Positions 32,800-44,868 of a DNA stretch of 64,000 nt are shown one piece after another. The notes beneath the pieces are model-generated. The model was given only the letters and a program-made list of their open reading frames with translations, had not been told where the DNA came from and searched no databases. How positions within the stretch are numbered: the stretch's first letter is position 1; each line of letters opens with the position of its first letter. The position numbers were made by a program, and so were the translations under genes. Source of the DNA: Marisa cornuarietis (lineage: Eukaryota > Mollusca > Gastropoda > Architaenioglossa > Ampullariidae); assembly GCA_004794655.1 (NCBI GenBank), contig SMMW01000609.1, forward strand, positions 422,001-486,000. Direction: 5' to 3'.

Positions 32800-33545
32800 A
32801 CGATGAAGACAAACATCAAGTTAATATCGACTGAACAGTGCCTGAGGACAAACATATCAAGGTAATATCAACTGAACATTTCATTATAAAGACAAATATA
32901 TCAAGATAATATCAACAGAACAGTTTATGATGAAGACAAACTTAACATATCAAGTTAATATCAAAATAAGAGTTCACGATGAAGACAGACATATCAAAGT
33001 AATATCGACAGAACAGGTTATGATGAAGACAGACATATCAAGTTAATCGAAATAAGAGTTCATGATGAAGACAGACATATCAAAGTAATATCGACAGAAC
33101 AGGTCATGATGAAGACAGACATATCAAAGTAATATCGACAGAACAGTTCATGATGAAGACAGACATATCAAAGTAATATCGACAGAACAGTTCATGATGA
33201 AGACAGACATATCAAAGTAATATCGACAGAACAGTTCATGATGAAGACAGACATATCAAAGTAATATCGACAGAACAGTTCATGATGAAGACAGACATAT
33301 CAAAGTAATATCGACAGAACAGTTCATGATGAAGACAGACATATCAAAGTAATATCGACAGAACAGTTCATGATGAAGACAGACATATCAAAGTAATATC
33401 GACAGAACAGTTCACGATGAAGACAGACATATCAAAGAAATATCGACAGAACAGTTCATGATGAAGACAGACATATCAAAGTAATATCGACAGAACAGTT
33501 CACGATGAAGACAGACATATCAAAGTAATATCGACAGAACAGTGG
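32800..33545 (+). repeat. Minisatellite, 44-bp unit x about 17
   Basis: The unit is gatgaagacagacatatcaa, agtaatatcgacagaacagt, tcat. The left end (32800-33060) is diverged and the right end is nearly uniform, so expansion was on the right. It starts about 30 bp after the 34-bp array. Confidence 0.94.
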
Positions 33546-33924
33546 CTGTGGACAACATTTCAAGAACACAGGTGTTTGATAATCCAAACGTGTAGAGGAT
33601 GTTGTTTTGTCATCAGTGATAAATCAAACTACGAGGTAATCAATTTAATATCAGAGAAGTGGATGAGGGCTGTGAAGCTAACGTCAACAGAACAGTTCAA
33701 AATAATCAAATCATCGAAGGACGACTGTATGGTCACACAGAAAATGTCGACAAGAAAACTTTGTGCTTCAGGTCAAGGAAGCCAGCGACTCTCAGCTCTT
33801 GTAGCTGGCAAACCAGTGGATGGACCCAGAGTCTGGGGCTCAACCCTGTTGTAGTCACTGAGCTGATGTTACTGTTGTCGTATCACCTGCAGGGTTCAAT
33901 CCTAACTTCAGTAATCTGTCAGTA
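33546..33924 (+). other. No recognised gene
   Basis: Short frames at 33576-33925 show no family resemblance. Confidence 0.35.
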
Positions 33925-34020
33925 AGTCAGCCAGACAGGTAATCAGCCAGGTAACCAGACAGGTAATCAGCCAGGTAACCAGACAGGTAATCAGCCAGGT
34001 AACCAGACGGGTAACCAGCC
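33925..34020 (+). repeat. Short tandem repeat, 24-bp unit x 4
   Basis: aatcagccaggtaaccagac plus aggt repeated. Confidence 0.9.
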
Positions 34021-34340
34021 AGACGATCGGTCTCTCTTCATGGACTTGAACACGAGAAAGCCTCAAACTATTGGCATGGTTGGCATGGTTACCTGGAGAG
34101 TGCAGCCCATCAAGGGAGGGTCAGTGGTAAGCGTGTCTCCCCCCCTCCCCCAGGACCCCGTCGTGTCTTTGTACTGTCGAGAATCTTCTCCAAGTCTCTT
34201 ACCTGTAACAAGCGACGGGCCCTCTGATCAGCAAGGTCCGCCAGGTGTGTTTACATGTCGGACAAGCAGACACCGTCGATGCCTGCATGTGTTTGTCAAC
34301 AAGCAGGCAGCACACATGTGGTCAGTAGCCGAGGGCAGCT

Positions 34341-34348
34341 TGACGTCA
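34341..34348 (+). promoter_or_regulatory. Perfect CRE (TGACGTCA), isolated
   Basis: Full palindromic cAMP-response element in non-repetitive sequence about 1.1 kb left of the CRE array. Confidence 0.5.
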
Positions 34349-34556
34349 CCTGCTGTGTGTGTGTGTGTGTGTCCGGCCACACGAGACAGACTGCCGGCCA
34401 ACAAGCCCTTTCTCCTCCTCCTCCTCTCTCTTCGCCTCCAATATGTTAGCGGGAGGGGGCGCTTCCTCCTTCCCCATCCAGCCGCTTGTTCCACGCATGC
34501 GTGTTGACTTGTACTGCACGCGCAGAGCGGCGCACGTAGCATGCGCGACACCAACC

Positions 34557-34564
34557 TGACGTCA
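34557..34564 (+). promoter_or_regulatory. Perfect CRE (TGACGTCA), isolated, beside NRF1-like motifs
   Basis: Lies 3' of a CpG-rich stretch with cacgcatgcgtg and agcatgcgcg, which resemble NRF1 sites. The combination is typical of CpG-type promoters, but no transcript or exon is visible. Confidence 0.5.
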
Positions 34565-34624
34565 TCGTTAGCTCTACTGATCCTTCCGGACTGTTTGTCT
34601 CTGTACTTCATATCCTTGATCACT

Positions 34625-35190
34625 GTGGCACGGCATACACTGTGTAGAACTGTGTAGCATGGAAAGTATGTAACACGGCCACACACAGCTAGAACTGTGT
34701 AGCATGGAAAGTATTAACACGGCCATACACAGCTAGAACTCTGTAGCATAGAAAGTATGTAACACGACTATACACAGCTAGAACTGTGTAGCATAGAAAG
34801 TATGTAACACGGCCACACACAGCTAGAACTGTGTAGCATGGAAAGTATTAACACGGCCATACACAGCTAGAACTCTGTAGCATAGAAAGTATGTAACACG
34901 ACTATACACAGCTAGAACTCTGTAGCATAGAAAGTATGTAACACGACTATACACAGCTAGAGCTCTGTAGCATAGAAAGTATGTAACACGACTATACACA
35001 GCTAGAGCTCTGTAGCATAGAAAGTATGTAACACGACTATACACAGCTAGAACTGTGTAGCATGGAAAGTATTAACACGGCCATACACAGCTAGAACTGT
35101 GTAACATGGAAAGTATGTAACACGACTATACACAGCTAGAACTGTGTAACATGGAAAGTATGTAACACGACCACACACAGTTAGGCTAAA
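34625..35190 (+). repeat. Minisatellite, 45-bp unit x about 12
   Basis: The unit is agctagaactgtgtagcatg, gaaagtatgtaacacggcca, cacac. Variants include ctctgtagcata and acgactatac. Confidence 0.95.
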
Positions 35191-35329
35191 CAGTTTGTGA
35201 CGCCAAATGTCGCCATCTTTGTGCGTCATGTGTTCTGTGTAACGTGAAGTAACAAGTGAAGTAACACTAACCATAACCTGACCGGCAACAACCTGACAGT
35301 GATGCCTACCCCAATCCCCTTCTTTCAAC

Positions 35330-35900
35330 TACCACCATTCCCTTCATGTGACGTGGACAGCCCAACAGCCCCCGTCATGTGACATGGAAAACCCCCACAC
35401 CCTTCATGTGACGTGAACAGCCCAACAGCCCCCGTCATGTGACGTGGACAGCCCAACCACAGCCTTCATGTGACGTCAACAGCCCAACAGCCCCCTTCCT
35501 TTATGTGACGTCAACAGCCCAACAGCCCCCATCCTTCATGTGACGTCAACAGCCCAACAGCCCCCTTCCTTTATGTGACGTCAACAGCCCAACAGCCCCC
35601 TTCCTTTATGTGACGTCAACAGCCCAACAGCCCCCATCCTTCATGTGACGTCAACAGCCCAACAGCCCCCTTCCTTTATGTGACGTCAACAGCCCAACAG
35701 CCCCCTTCCTTTATGTGACGTCAACAGCCCAACAGCCATCCTTCATGTGACGTCAACAGCCCAACAGCCCCCAGCCTTCATGTGACGTCAACAGCCCAAC
35801 AGCCCCCTTCCTTTATGTGACGTCAACAGCCCAACAGCCCCCATCCTTCATGTGACGTCAACAGCCCAACAGCCCCCTTCCTTTATGTGACGTGAACAGC
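35330..35900 (+). repeat. Minisatellite, 35-bp unit x about 16, carrying twelve perfect CREs
   Basis: The unit is atgtgacgtcaacagcccaa plus cagcccccttccttt. TGACGTCA starts at 35471, 35506, 35541, 35576, 35611, 35646, 35681, 35716, 35748, 35783, 35818 and 35853, spaced 35 bp except one 32-bp step. The edge units (35345-35450 and 35886) read gacgtg and lack the full palindrome. Confidence 0.95.
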
Positions 35901-36087
35901 GTGCAGGTTGCGCCGTCGGCAGACGTTCTTTTACCGAGTGGTGGGTGGGGGTGTGGGTGGGGAAGATCGAAGGGGACACCACCGCCCATTTATTAAGTAG
36001 TGGGGTGAAAGGTCATCTACTTGACAGGAAGCTAATCTAGTCCACGTCTGATAATTAGAATCACTGTGGCAGCCAGGAGAGTGTACG

Positions 36088-36095
36088 TGACGTCA
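36088..36095 (+). promoter_or_regulatory. Perfect CRE (TGACGTCA), isolated
   Basis: In tgtacgtgacgtcattg, about 230 bp right of the CRE array and outside any repeat. Confidence 0.5.
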
Positions 36096-36628
36096 TTGTC
36101 ACTCCCTGGTAATGACAATGAATCTGGTAATCACGAGAGTCCACTTAGTGTGCATGCGCGCACGCGCGTGTGTTCGGCGCACTGGTTGCCTGCGTGTGTG
36201 GGTCTTTGTATGTAGAATGTGCGTGTACGTGTGTGTACGTGTGTGCAGGCCTTTGTGCGTGTTCGTGACGTGCATTACACTGCTGTCTTACAAAGCTTAT
36301 TGTCATCATCGGTTTGAGGGGCAGCTGACGATGTCACCAGCAACTCTCGCCTTTTCTTCCAGTTGTGTGTCCATGTCTGGCACCTGCTGAATGACAGGCG
36401 CCGGTCCTCCTGTACTCTAGGCTGGGGGGGGGGTATGGGAGGATACTGGGCGATGATAATGATATTCGTATTTCCTTGGTGAATTAGATTTTTTGTTTCT
36501 GCTGTCCGCAGATTGTCCCTCAGTCTCCTGCACGAGGCCACACGGCGATCTCTCTGGTGAGTGAAGGAGGTCATCCTACAGGATGTCTTCTGCTTTGAGA
36601 TGTTTGTGCCACCCAACACTCCTGTGTG

Positions 36629-36636
36629 TGACGTCA
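36629..36636 (+). promoter_or_regulatory. Perfect CRE (TGACGTCA), isolated
   Basis: In gtgtgacgtcaccag, the fourth isolated full CRE in 2.3 kb. Confidence 0.5.
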
Positions 36637-37049
36637 CCAGGTCAGTCCGCTGTCAGTTTGTCTCAGTTGTCTGTCTCTTGCCCTCAACTCTCTGTGCTGT
36701 CCCCGGTGTACACCTGTAGTCAGGCCTCAGGACCTTTGAGGTGACTGCGCTACTTCTCCGTCTTTTCACTGTAATGGAAGGAAAGGGGGGTGGGTGTGCG
36801 TGCGCCCAATCATTTTGTCGTTGTTTTTTTTTTTTTTTTGGGGGGGGTTGTTTTTCTAATGACGGCGTCGTAATAGGAGACACGAAGGCTGCAATGACTA
36901 GACTGCTTGTATGTGGATGACAGTAAACATGGCGAGTGAGTTCAGTTCATGTAAGAAGCAGACGAAAAAAAAAAAGAAAACCTAACAGAAGAAGTGGCGA
37001 CGAGAAGGCAACAGCGCTTACCCCTGCTACAAATGTCCACACGTATCGC

Positions 37050-37705
37050 CAGAAAGCAAAATGTACGTGGCTAGAGATAGCTAAGGGTGTGTAAATATAT
37101 GTGGCTAGAGATAGCTAAAGGTGTGTAAATATACGTGGCTAGAGATAGCTACAGGTGTGTAAATATATGTGGCTAGAGATAGCTAAAGGTGTGTAAAAAA
37201 TATATGTGGCTAGAGATAGCTAAAGGTGTGTAAATATATGTGGCTAGAGATAGCTAAGGGTGTGTAAATATACGTGGCTAGAGATAGCTAAGGGTGTGTA
37301 AATATATGTGGCTAGAGATAGCTAAAGGTGTGTAAATATATGTGGCTAGAGATAGCTAAGGGTGTGTAAATATACGTGGCTAGAGATAGCTAAGGGTGTG
37401 TAAATATATGTGGCTAGAGATAGCTAAAGGTGTGTAAATATATGTGGCTAGAGATAGCTAAGGGTGTGTAAATATACGTGGCTAGAGATAGCTAAGGGTG
37501 TGTAAATATATGTGGCTAGAGATAGCTAAAGGTGTGTAAATATACGTGGCTAGAGATAGCTAAAGATGTGTGGCTAGAGATAGCTAAAGATGTGAAAATA
37601 TATATGGCTAGAGATGGCTAAAGCTGTGCAGCTAGAGATGGCTAAAGCTGTGTGGCTAGAGATAGCTAAAGATACGTGGCTAGAGATAGCTAAAGATACG
37701 TAGAG
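37050..37705 (+). repeat. Minisatellite, 34-bp unit x about 18
   Basis: The unit is tatatgtggctagagatagc plus taaaggtgtgtaaa. The right end degenerates into shorter gtggctagagatagctaaag copies. Confidence 0.95.
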
Positions 37706-38455
37706 GTTTTCTAACTGCACGAAGGGTTGGGTAGTGATCAGAGCTCTAAGCCAGTGAGGGAACTACTCCAAGCCTTACTGATCATATCTTGTTTCAGCTA
37801 AAAGCTCTGACATTTTCTCTCTCGTCCTGTGAGCTCTGTCTCGCACGCAACTGACCACTGATTTACATTCACTGCAACTTGTGGTGAGAGGGTGGGGGGA
37901 TGCTGGTGCACACGACACGCAAGCACACCATGACGTGCGGCACGTGCCTATATGTTCATGGCTTCCGAGAAATCTCACACACTGCGCAGTCGCCTGATCC
38001 TTGCCAGACACTCACCTGGAAATATTTATGAGCGAAGGTCAAGCTAAGGTGTGCCGAGTGCTGGCTTCGTCCTGTTGATTATGGATGGCGAGTGGATCTA
38101 TCTTTTATTACTGACAAAGCCTAGACAAGCAAGAAGACTTGGTTGTGCTGTAAGCCTGTAGTTTGTTGTACTGATACAGTGACACTAGTCAAGTATACCA
38201 GCCCTAGTCATGTCACACAAGAACTTGAACACAAACAAACATTCAGACATTAAGGCTAACAAAAGATTAGTCACCGCAGCTCGCCACACAGACAAGTCAA
38301 CTCATCATCGGCCTCTGGTCACACACTCACCTGCTTCTGTGCGATGACCAGAGATTGTAATTACTGGACCCTAAGACGATCAGCGCTCACAGGACCGTCA
38401 ACTCGGGTACAAAGAAGTGTTGAGCATCGCACCTCACATACATACGGGTACAAAC
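37706..38455 (+). other. No recognised gene
   Basis: Unique sequence. Short frames such as 37775-38011 (-) have no family resemblance. Confidence 0.35.
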
Positions 38456-38569
38456 AGGGGTTAGGGACCGGGGTGGGGCAAAGGGGGCAACAGCCTCCTC
38501 AAAGAAGACCGTGCAAAGGCAAGAATGTGAAGGTCCGGTCACTCACTGTCAAGATGAAATGTGCCCCCC
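38456..38569 (+). mobile_element. Left part of a MITE split by a CA-rich minisatellite
   Basis: It aligns to the complete MITE at 42772-42906: ttagggaccgggg versus gtaggatccgggg, the shared 16-mer aaggcaagaatgtgaa (38516-38531 and 42826-42841), then 'ctgtcaagatg..atgtgcccccc' versus 'ttgtcagtatgg..gcttgcccccc'. The matching right end (acatcttcctag) is at 40128-40139, beyond the array. Confidence 0.65.
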
Positions 38570-39896
38570 CCAACACACACCCACACCCACACAAACCTAC
38601 ACACAGCCCCCCCCACACACACACACAAACCTACACACACACAAACCTTCACACAGCCCCCCCACACACACACAAACCTACACACACACAAACCTTCACA
38701 CAGCCCCCCCAAAAAAAACACAAACCTACACACACAATCCTACACACAGCCCCCCCCCACACACACACAAACCTTCACACACACAAACCTTCACACAGCC
38801 CCCCCCACACACAAACCTACACACACACAAACCTTCACACAGCCCCCCCACACACAAACCTACACACACACAATCCTACACACAGCCCCCCACACACACA
38901 CACAAACCTTCACAGCCCCACACACACACAAACCTTCACACAGCCCCCACACACACACAAACCTTCACACAGCCCCCACACACAACAAACCTTCACACAG
39001 CCCACACACACAACCTTCACACAGCCCCCACACACACAAACCTTCACACAGCCCCCACACAAACCTTCACACAGCCCCCACACACACACAACCTTCACAC
39101 AGCCCCCACACACAAACCTTCACACAGCCCCCCACACACACACAAACCCACACAGCCCCCACACACACACACAACCTTCACACAGCCCCCACACACACAC
39201 ACCTACACACAGCCCCCCCACACACACACCTACACACAGCCCCCACACACACACAGCCCAAACACACACATACACACACACACACAAACCTTCACACAGC
39301 CCCACACACACACACAAACCTTCACACAGCCCCACAACACACACACACAAACCTTCACACAGCCCCACACACACACACCTACACACAGCCCCCACACACA
39401 CACACCTACACACAGCCCCCCACACACACAGCCCACACACACACATACACACACACAAACCTTCACACAGCCCCACACACACACACACACAACCTTCACA
39501 CAGCCCCCACACACACACACACAAACCTTCACACAGCCCCCCACACACAAACCTTCACACAGCTCCCCACACACACACAAACCTTCACACAGCCCCCACA
39601 CACAAACCTTCACACAGCCCCCACACACAAACCTTCACACAGCCCCCACACACACACACACCTACACACAGCCCCTCACACACACACTACACACAGCCCC
39701 CACACACACACCTTCACACAGCCCCCACACACAGCCCACATACACACATACACACACACAAACCTTCACACAGCCCCACACACACACATACACACAGCCC
39801 ACACACACACACAGCCCACACAACATGCACACAGCCCACACACAGCCCACACACGCCCACACACACACACAGCCCACCCCACACCTACACTCAGCC

Positions 39897-39931
<35 letters not shown>

Positions 39932-40057
39932 ACACTCAGCCCCCCCACACACACACACAGCCCACACACACACACCTACACACACACACACAAACCTTCA
40001 CACAGCCCCCCCACACACACATACACACAGCCCACACACACATACACACACACAAAC

Positions 40058-40103
<46 letters not shown>

Positions 40104-40112
40104 CTACACACA
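38570..40112 (+). repeat. CA-rich minisatellite, about 25-40-bp units
   Basis: Units of aaccttcacacagccccc followed by a variable (ca)n. It lies exactly where the related MITE has its C-run, between the left part (38456-38569) and right end (40113-40139). The three overlapping His/Thr/Pro frames of 525-601 codons result from the absence of stop triplets in C/A-rich DNA and are not annotated as genes. Confidence 0.95.
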
Positions 40113-40139
40113 GCCCGCAATGCCCAACATCTTCCTAGA
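40113..40139 (+). mobile_element. Right end of the split MITE
   Basis: gcaatgcccaacatcttcct corresponds to the right terminus of the MITE at 42772-42906 (aagccaagcatcttcctacg). Confidence 0.55.
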
Positions 40140-40609
40140 GAAGTGTTAAATATTATGTCGCATGCGCGCGCACACATCTATTACTGCAGCAGTTTAGAAG
40201 GAAGTGTGATGGAGTAGAGGGTCTGCCTTGTGATCTTCATCCCATGGACACCCTGAGGCACTTACAGTTGTATTACAGTTGTAATGTTTTACAATTAACC
40301 GTCAACAAACGTATTCTTCTTATCGGTCTCAAGATCATTCAGTCATAGTTTTTCACATCATTGTGATTTCAAATCCCATAACAAATAGTAACCGAAATAA
40401 CTGAATGGATAACATCATTAATGATCGTACTGATGACTAGTAATCATAACACTGTTGATTACATCATGAGTAATCATAATCTTCACTGATCACATTAAGT
40501 AATCATAACCGTATTGGTCACATGGGGGTAACAATCACCGTAGTGAGTAACAGCGTACATCACAAAATAGCAAACACCACGTCCCTGTATCTGTCCTCTT
40601 ACTGACAGC
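40140..40609 (+). other. No recognised gene
   Basis: AT-rich sequence with repeated aatcataa motifs at 40435-40510. Nothing coding is visible. Confidence 0.35.
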
Positions 40610-42598
40610 TGACCAGTGCCAGGACACTGTGTGATGTCAGGACATTGTGTGATGCCATGCCATGACTGTGTGTTGTCAGGATAGTGTGTGATGTCAGGAT
40701 AGTGTGTGATTGTCAGGACAGTGTGTGATGCCATGACTGTGTGGTGTCAGGATAGTGTGTGATGTCAAGACACTGTGTGATTGTCAGGACACTGTGTGAT
40801 TGTCAGGATAGTGTGTGATTGTCAGGACACTGTGTGATGCCAGGACATGGTGTGATGTCAGGACATTGTGTGATTGTCAGGACAGTGTGTGATGTCAGGA
40901 TAGTGTGTGATGTCAGGACATAGTGTGTGATGTCAGGATAGTGTGCGATGCAAGGACAGTGTGTGATGTCAGGACATAGTGTGTGATGTCAGGATAGTGT
41001 GTGTCAGGACACAGTGCGATGTCAGGATAGTGTGTGATGTCAGGACATTGTGTGATTGTCAGGACAGTGTGTGATGTCAGGATAGTGTGTGATGTCAGGA
41101 CACTGTGTGATGTCAGAATAGTGTGTGATGCCAGGACACTGGGTGATGTCAGGATAGTGTGTGATGCCAGGACGGTGTGTGATGTCAGGACATAGTGTGT
41201 GATGTCAGGATAGTGTGTGTCAGGACACTGTGTGATGTCAGGACAGTGTGTGATGCCATGACTGTGTGGTGTCAGGATAGTGTGTGATGTCAAGACACTG
41301 TGTGATTGTCAGGACAGTGTGTGATGTCAGGATAGTGTGTGATGTCAGGACACTGTGTGATGTCAGGATAGTGTGTGATGTCAGGACACTGTGTGATTGT
41401 CAGGACACTGTGTGATGTCAGGATAGTGTGTGATGTCAGGACACTGTGTGATTGTCAGGACACTGTGTGATGTCAGGATAGTGTGTGATTGTCAGGACAG
41501 TGTGTGATGTCAGGATAGTGTGTGATGTCAGGACACTGTGTGATTGTCAGGACACTGTGTGATGTCAGGATAGTGTGTGATTGTCAGGACACTGTGTGAT
41601 GCCAGGACATGGTGTGATGTCAGGACATTGTGTGATTGTCAGGACAGTGTGTGATGTCAGGACATAGTGTGTGATGTCAGGATAGTGTGTGATGCAAGGA
41701 CAGTGTGTGATGTCAGGACATAGTGTGTGATGTCAGGATAGTGTGTGTCAGGACACAGTGCGATGTCAGGACATTGTGATTGTCAGGACAGTGTGTGATG
41801 TCAGGATAGTGTGTGATGTCAGGACATAGTGTGTGATGTCAGGACACTGTGTGATGTCAGAATAGTGTGTGATGCCAGGACACTGTGTGATGTCAGGATA
41901 GTGTGTGATGCCAGGACGGTGTATGATGTCAGGACATAGTGTGTGATGTCAGGATAGTGTGTGTCAGGACACTGTGTGATGCCAGGACATTGTGTGATGT
42001 CAGAATAGTGTGTGATGTCAGGACACTATAATGCCAGGACAGTGTGTGAAGTCAGGATAGTGTGTAATGCCAAAACGCTGTGTAAAGTCAGGATACTGTG
42101 TGATGTCAGGACGCTGTGTGATGTCAGGACATTGTGTGATGTCAGGATAGTGTGTGATGTCAGGATAGTGTGTGTCAGGACATTGTGTGATTGTCAGGAC
42201 AGTGTCAAGACACTGTGTGATGTCAGGATACTGTGTGATGTCAGGATAGTGTGTGATGTCAGGACATTGTGTGATTGTCAGGACAGTGTCAAGACACTGT
42301 GTGATGTCAGGATACTGTGTGATGTCAGGATAGTGTGTGATGTCAGGACACTTTGTGATGCCAGGACATTGTGTGATGTCAGAATAGTGTGTGATGTCAG
42401 GACATTGTGTGATTGTCAGGACAGTGTGTGATGCCAGGACACTGTGTAAAGTCAGAATAGTGTGTAATGCCAGGACACTGTGTGATGTCAGGATACTTTG
42501 TGATGCCAGGACATTGTGTGATGTCAGAATAGTGTGTGATGTCAGGACACTGTGTGATGCCAGGATATTGTGTGATGTCAGGACACTGTTTGATGTCG
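40610..42598 (+). repeat. 2-kb minisatellite of ~18-bp half-units
   Basis: Built from gatgtcaggacactgtgt and gatgtcaggatagtgtgt in irregular alternation, with attgtcagga and atgccagga variants. Several longer blocks recur (for example 'gatgcaaggacagtg' near 40948 and 41693). Confidence 0.95.
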
Positions 42599-43230
42599 GC
42601 AGCATTACTTGGCATTCGTCGGCAAGAGGGTTGTTGATAATTTGTCAGCAGCAGTGTCACTTTGATTTGTGGACAAGTTGCTGACCACATTATTTAGGAA
42701 ATGGTGGCGGCATCATTATTTGTAATTTGCGGAGAACCAGTTCTGTGTGATTTTCTGACAGCAGCGTTAGTCAGTGGCGTAGGATCCGGGGCGTGGGCAG
42801 CCGCCCCCCAAAAAAAGATGCTGGGAAGGCAAGAATGTGAACGTCATTCATTGTCAGTATGGAGCTTGCCCCCCCCCCCAAAGCCAAGCATCTTCCTACG
42901 CCACTGCTAGTTACGATTTTTGTAAACAACATTGTTAGTTGTGATTTGTTGACAGCAGCGTTAGTTACTATTTTTGTAAACAACATTGTTAGTTGTGATC
43001 TGTTGACAGCAGCGTTAGTTACTATTTTTGTAAACAACATTGTTAGTTGTGATTTTATGACAGCAGCGATGTAAGTGATTTGTCAGCCACAGCTTTACTT
43101 GTAGTTTGTGGCGAGCGCAGTGTGAGTTGTCCACAACAACATTAGTTGTGATTTGTCGACAATAACTGTTGGTGAGTTGTTGACAGCGGCGTTAGCTGTG
43201 AGTTTTTGACAAACTTTTTGTGTTAAAAAC
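42599..43230 (+). repeat. Degenerate ~30-60-bp tandem repeat, interrupted by a MITE
   Basis: gttagttgtgatttgttgac and cagcagcgttagttac recur. Three good 57-bp copies lie at 42911-43060. The same family reappears at 44868-44950 on the far side of the 43-bp array. Confidence 0.8.
42772..42906 (+). mobile_element. Complete 135-bp MITE
   Basis: 13-bp perfect terminal inverted repeats CAGTGGCGTAGGA at both ends. Because it landed in a tandem repeat, the empty site (gcgttagttac) is known from neighbouring units. Flanks gcgttagt and ctagttac imply a short duplication (TAGT, or TTAGT with one change). Non-coding. Confidence 0.8.
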
Positions 43231-43388
43231 AAAACTAAACCTTTACACTGAAAAAACGAAGTAGTGACCGGAGCTTGTGGCGTGTATCCTCCCGCCGTCA
43301 ATAAAAGCTGACTTGAGAGCATGTGAGTGAATGAGACTGGCGTAGGCTGCAGGCAGTTGATGCTCTGGGGATGAGGGAAGGTTTAGTC

Positions 43389-44868
43389 GTGATATCAATG
43401 GCTTTCTACACCCCTCTCTGGAATCACTGGCATGTCAATGGCTTCATCCCCCATCCCTCTCTGGAATCACTGCCATGTCAATGGCTTCATCCCCCATCCC
43501 TCTCTGGAATTACTGGCATGTCAATGGCTTCATCCCCCCATCCCTCTCTGGAATCACTGGCATGTCAATGGCTTCATCCCCCACCCCTCACTGGAATCAC
43601 TGCCATGTCAATGGCTTCATCCCCCATCCCTCTCTGGAATCGCTGCCATGTCAATGGCTTCATCCCTCCATCCCTCTCTGGAATCACTGCCATGTCAATG
43701 GCTTCATCCCCTCCCCCACCCCTCACTGGAATCACTGCCATGTCAATGGCTTCATCTCCATCGCTGCCATGTCAATGGCTTCATCCCTCCATCCCTCTCT
43801 GGAATCACTGCCATGTCAATGGCTTCATCCCCTCCCCCACCCCTCACTGGAATCACTGGCATGTCAATGGCTTCATCCCCCCACCCCTCACTGGAATCAC
43901 TGCCGTGTCAATGGCTTCATCCCCCCATCCCTCACTGGAATCACTGGCATGTCAATGGCTTCATCCCCCATCCCTCTCTGGAATCACTGCCATGTCAATG
44001 GCTTCATCCCCCATCCCTCTCTGGAATCACTGGCATGTCAATGGCTTCATCCCCCATCCCTCTCTGGAATCACTGGCATGTCAATGGCTTCATCCCCCCA
44101 TCTCTCTCTGGAATCACTGCCATGTCAATGGCTTCATCCCCCCATCCCTCTCTGGAATCACTGCCATGTCAATGGCTTCATCCCCCAACCCCTCTCTGGA
44201 ATCACTGCCATGTCAATGGCTTCATCCCCCGATCCCTCACTGGAATCACTGCCATGTCAATGGCTTCATCCCCCCCATCCTCTCTGGAATCACTGCCATG
44301 TCAATGGCTTCATCCCCCCATCTCTCTCTGGAATCACTGGCATGTCAATGGCTTCATCCCCCAACCCCTCTCTGGAATCACTGCCATGTCAATGGCTTCA
44401 TCCCCCACCCCTCACTGGAATCACTGCCATGTCAATGGCTTCATCCCCCATCCCTCTCTGGAATCACTGGCATGTCAATGGCTTCATCCCCCATCTCTCT
44501 CTGGAATCACTGCCATGTCAATGGCTTCATCCCCCCATCTCTCTCTGGAATCACTGGCTTTTCAATGGCTTCATCCCCCAACCCCTCTCTGGAATCACTG
44601 CCATGTCAATGGCTTCATCCCCGATCCCTCACTGGAATCACTGCCATGTCAATGGCTTCATCCCCCATCTCTCTCTGGAATCACTGCCATGTCAATGGCT
44701 TCATCCCCCCCATCTCTCTCTGGAATCACTGCCATGTCAATGGCTTCATCCCCCCCATCCCTCACTGGAATCGCTGCCATGTCAATGGCTTCATCCCCCC
44801 ATCTCTCTCTGGAATCACTGCCATGTCAATGGCTTCATCCCCCCACCCCTCACTGGAATCACTGCCAT
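43389..44868 (+). repeat. Minisatellite, 43-bp unit x about 34
   Basis: The unit is cactgccatgtcaatggctt, catcccccatccctctctgg, aat. Variation is mainly in the C-run length and in gccatg/ggcatg. The unit has no stop triplet in any + frame, so three overlapping frames of 466-530 codons run through it. None has supporting context and they are not annotated as genes. Confidence 0.97.

Larger units (their letters stand above)
35901..37049 (+). other. CpG-rich unique region with alternating Pu-Py tract, no gene seen
   Basis: 36145-36260 holds tgcatgcgcgcacgcgcgtg and (gt)n-rich sequence. Two isolated CREs lie at 36088 and 36629. Poly-G and poly-T tracts lie near 36421-36434 and 36825-36848. Possible regulatory DNA; no coding exon is supported. 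Confidence 0.4.

Noticed and set aside
34228..34686. 152-codon - strand frame over the CpG-rich region
   Set aside because: Low-complexity Arg-rich reading across a pyrimidine tract and the start of a minisatellite; no family resemblance.
38344..40217. Overlapping + strand frames of 525-601 codons, rich in His/Thr/Pro
   Set aside because: C/A-only repeats contain no stop triplets in any frame; three frames are open at once and the composition is that of (CA)n.
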